A stretch of 8,274 nt of DNA from Clostridia bacterium (GTDB lineage Bacteria; Bacillota; Clostridia; Oscillospirales; CAG-382). The stretch lies in the NCBI GenBank assembly GCA_900757905.1, contig CAAEPN010000095.1:1-8274 (forward strand). Reading direction: 5' to 3'. A program made the translations under genes and the position numbers. Position 1 is the stretch's first letter. Each line of letters begins with the position of its first letter. Shown here piece by piece: positions 6,934-8,274 of the stretch. The notes below the pieces were generated by a model, which worked only from the letters and a program-made list of their open reading frames with translations, was not told the DNA's origin and did no database searches.

Positions 6934-8145
6934 ATGAAAGTATTGGTTATCAACGCCGGAAGCTCCTCCATTAAGTATCAGCTTATCGACATGACCGACG
7001 AAACGCTGCTTGCCAAAGGCCAGTGCGACCGTATCGGCATCGACGGCGGCAACTTCAAGCAGACGAATTTCAAGGGCGACACCTACAAGACCGAGATCGA
7101 CATTCCGAACCATGGCGAGGGCATTAAGCTCATCGTTGACGCGCTTACCTGCAAGGAACACGGCGTTATCGAGTCCATGAGCGAGATCAACGCGGTCGGA
7201 CACCGTGTGGTGCATGGCGGCGAAAAGTTCTCCGGCTCGGTCATCATCACCGACGAGATCATCGAAGCGCTCAAGGAGTGCTCCGAGCTTAGCCCGCTTC
7301 ACAACCCGGCAAACCTTACCGGTATCCGTGCCTGCGAAGAGATCATCGGCAAGATTCCGCAGGTCGGCGTTTTCGATACCGGTTTCCACCAGACTATGCC
7401 GGACTTTGCCTATATCTATCCGATTCCGTATGAATACTACGAAAAATACAAGCTTCGCCGCTATGGCTTCCACGGCACCTCCCACCGCTATGTAACGGCG
7501 CGTGCTGCCGCTATGCTCGGCAAAAAGCCGGAGGATATCAACATCGTTACCTGCCACCTCGGCAACGGCTCTTCGATCACTGCTGTCAAGGGCGGCAAGT
7601 CGTTCGATACCACCATGGGCGTAACGCCGCTGGACGGCCTTATGATGGGTACGCGTTCCGGCTCTATCGACCCGGCCATTATCCCGTTCCTTATGGAAAA
7701 AGAGCATATGTCCGCTAAGGATATCGATATCATGCTCAACAAGAAATCCGGTATGCTCGGCGTCACCCAGACCACCAGCGATAACCGCGATATCGAACAG
7801 GGCGCCAAGAACGGCAACAAGCGCTATCAGCTCGTTGAAAATATGCTTTGCCACCAGATCACCAAATACATCGGCGGCTATGCGGCCGCTATGGGCGGTA
7901 TCGATGCTATCGTCTTTACCGGCGGTATCGGCGAAAACAATCCCCAGTACCGCACGCGCGTTGGCGAAAAGTTAGGCTTCATGGGCGTAAAGGTCGATGA
8001 AGAGATCAACAAGAAAGCGTTCCGCACCTCGGAGGAATTTGACATTTCCACGCCGGACGCAAAGGTTCGTATGCTTGTGATTCCGACCAATGAGGAACTC
8101 ATGATCGCAAGAGATACCTACGAGCTTGTTAAAAACTTGAAATAA
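6934..8145 (+). CDS. ackA: Acetate kinase
   Basis: Converts acetyl phosphate and ADP to acetate and ATP, the energy-yielding last step of acetate fermentation; reversible and cytoplasmic, member of the ASKHA (acetate and sugar kinase/Hsc70/actin) fold. The protein has 403 residues, normal for the family. Key residues fall at the same numbers as in the Methanosarcina thermophila enzyme: N7 in INAGSSSIKY, R91 in GHRVVHGG, D148 in FDTGFHQTMP, H180 in RRYGFHGTSH and R241 in MMGTRSGSIDPAI. The FTGGIGENN motif is at 328-336 and PTNEEL, carrying the metal-binding Glu, at 384-389. AGAGAGG at 6919-6925 lies 8 nt before ATG 6934. The 34-nt gap from the transketolase gene has no terminator-like hairpin, so co-transcription is likely. 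No phosphotransacetylase gene (pta) is next to it in the window. The loop GVTQTTSDNRD (276-286) departs from the usual GVSGxSSDxRD. Confidence 0.97.
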   Translation: MKVLVINAGSSSIKYQLIDMTDETLLAKGQCDRIGIDGGNFKQTNFKGDTYKTEIDIPNHGEGIKLIVDALTCKEHGVIESMSEINAVGHRVVHGGEKFSGSVIITDEIIEALKECSELSPLHNPANLTGIRACEEIIGKIPQVGVFDTGFHQTMPDFAYIYPIPYEYYEKYKLRRYGFHGTSHRYVTARAAAMLGKKPEDINIVTCHLGNGSSITAVKGGKSFDTTMGVTPLDGLMMGTRSGSIDPAIIPFLMEKEHMSAKDIDIMLNKKSGMLGVTQTTSDNRDIEQGAKNGNKRYQLVENMLCHQITKYIGGYAAAMGGIDAIVFTGGIGENNPQYRTRVGEKLGFMGVKVDEEINKKAFRTSEEFDISTPDAKVRMLVIPTNEELMIARDTYELVKNLK

Positions 8146-8154
8146 TTACCCGAA

Positions 8155-8176
8155 AGGCGGCGTATTTGCGCCGCCT
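8155..8176 (+). terminator. GC-rich hairpin after ackA, probable transcription terminator
   Basis: AGGCGGCG (8155-8162) pairs exactly with CGCCGCCT (8169-8176) around TATTTG, starting 9 nt after the ackA stop. The stem is strong, but the bases after it (GAGCGTG) contain no T-tract, so it is not a classical intrinsic terminator by itself. It may act with the next hairpin, depend on Rho, or protect the mRNA 3' end. Confidence 0.55.
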
Positions 8177-8179
8177 GAG

Positions 8180-8208
8180 CGTGTCGCAAAACTACGTTTT
8201 ACGACACG
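8180..8208 (+). terminator. Long near-perfect inverted repeat, second hairpin downstream of ackA
   Basis: Bases 8180-8192 and 8196-8208 form a 13-position stem with a single C-A mismatch (8187/8201) and a TAC loop. The inner part is AAAAC/GTTTT and the outer part CGTGTCG/CGACACG. It has the shape of a bidirectional terminator, since the 3' arm contains TTTT, but no T-tract follows the full stem. It could also be the first part of a larger palindromic repeat that continues to 8271. Confidence 0.45.
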
Positions 8209-8274
8209 GAAACAGATTCGTGCGCTCGCGCCTCATGCCCAAAAGCTCCGCTTTTCGACACTCGCGAATCTATC
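8209..8274. repeat. Nested palindromic sequence, possible dispersed repeat or structured RNA, running to the window end
   Basis: AGATTCG (8214-8220) pairs with CGAATCT (8265-8271), enclosing AAAAGC/GCTTTT (8241-8246 and 8250-8255, loop TCC). Further GCGC/GCG-rich bits such as TGCGCTCGCGC lie between. No gene with a start or ribosome binding site is visible, and short open frames on both strands have no supporting features. Dense nested self-complementarity outside genes suggests a mobile or dispersed intergenic repeat or a structured noncoding element. The window holds only one copy, so the repeat status is inference. Confidence 0.3.

Noticed and set aside
6910..7854. A 314-codon open frame on the - strand, antisense to ackA
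   Set aside because: Same cause as the ileS antisense frame: a codon-use shadow of a well-conserved + strand gene. It shows no recognisable domain.
8199..8273. The C-terminal end of a convergent - strand gene entering from the right edge
   Set aside because: One - frame is open for 24 codons to a TAA at 8199-8201, but the stretch is palindromic, + frames are open too, and the peptide shows no recognisable family.

Overview
The window looks like chromosomal DNA from a Gram-positive, low-oxygen Firmicute, most likely an uncultured member of class Clostridia (Oscillospiraceae/Ruminococcaceae-like). The grounds are the gene order divIVA - ileS - lspA - rluD, the split transketolase, an acetate kinase typical of acetate-forming fermenters, good AGGAG-type ribosome binding sites and a base composition that looks close to half GC by eye. 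Every gene I can support is on the + strand.

Layout. (1) 1-589: the 3' part of a DivIVA-family coiled-coil protein, cut by the window edge. (2) 590-703: a 114-nt spacer with a strong 15-bp hairpin, ending in the ileS ribosome binding site. (3) 704-5015: a tightly packed ileS-lspA-rluD block. The junctions are a 1-nt TAATG overlap and a 4-nt ATGA overlap, so the three are almost certainly co-translated. (4) 5016-5102: an 87-nt spacer with two hairpins, probably ending the first unit. (5) 5103-6899: the two halves of a transketolase encoded as separate N- and C-terminal subunits 15 nt apart. (6) 6934-8145: acetate kinase, 34 nt further on and probably in the same transcript. (7) 8146-8274: a noncoding end with a GC-rich hairpin followed by a densely self-complementary stretch that may be a dispersed repeat or a structured RNA/terminator.

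Functionally, the first block is housekeeping: pole/septum or cell-shape scaffolding, tRNA-Ile charging, lipoprotein signal peptide removal and rRNA pseudouridylation. It matches the gene order near the division/cell-wall cluster of many Firmicutes, but what follows rluD differs from Bacillus, where pyrR comes next. The second block is central carbon metabolism: non-oxidative pentose phosphate interconversion (transketolase) and ATP formation from acetyl phosphate (acetate kinase).

I see no defence system, mobile element, CRISPR array or clearly new protein family. The coding part is ordinary. The items worth a second look are the non-canonical hairpins between genes, the complex palindromic tail at 8180-8271, the apparent absence of a T-box leader before ileS, and some motif variants in IleRS and AckA.
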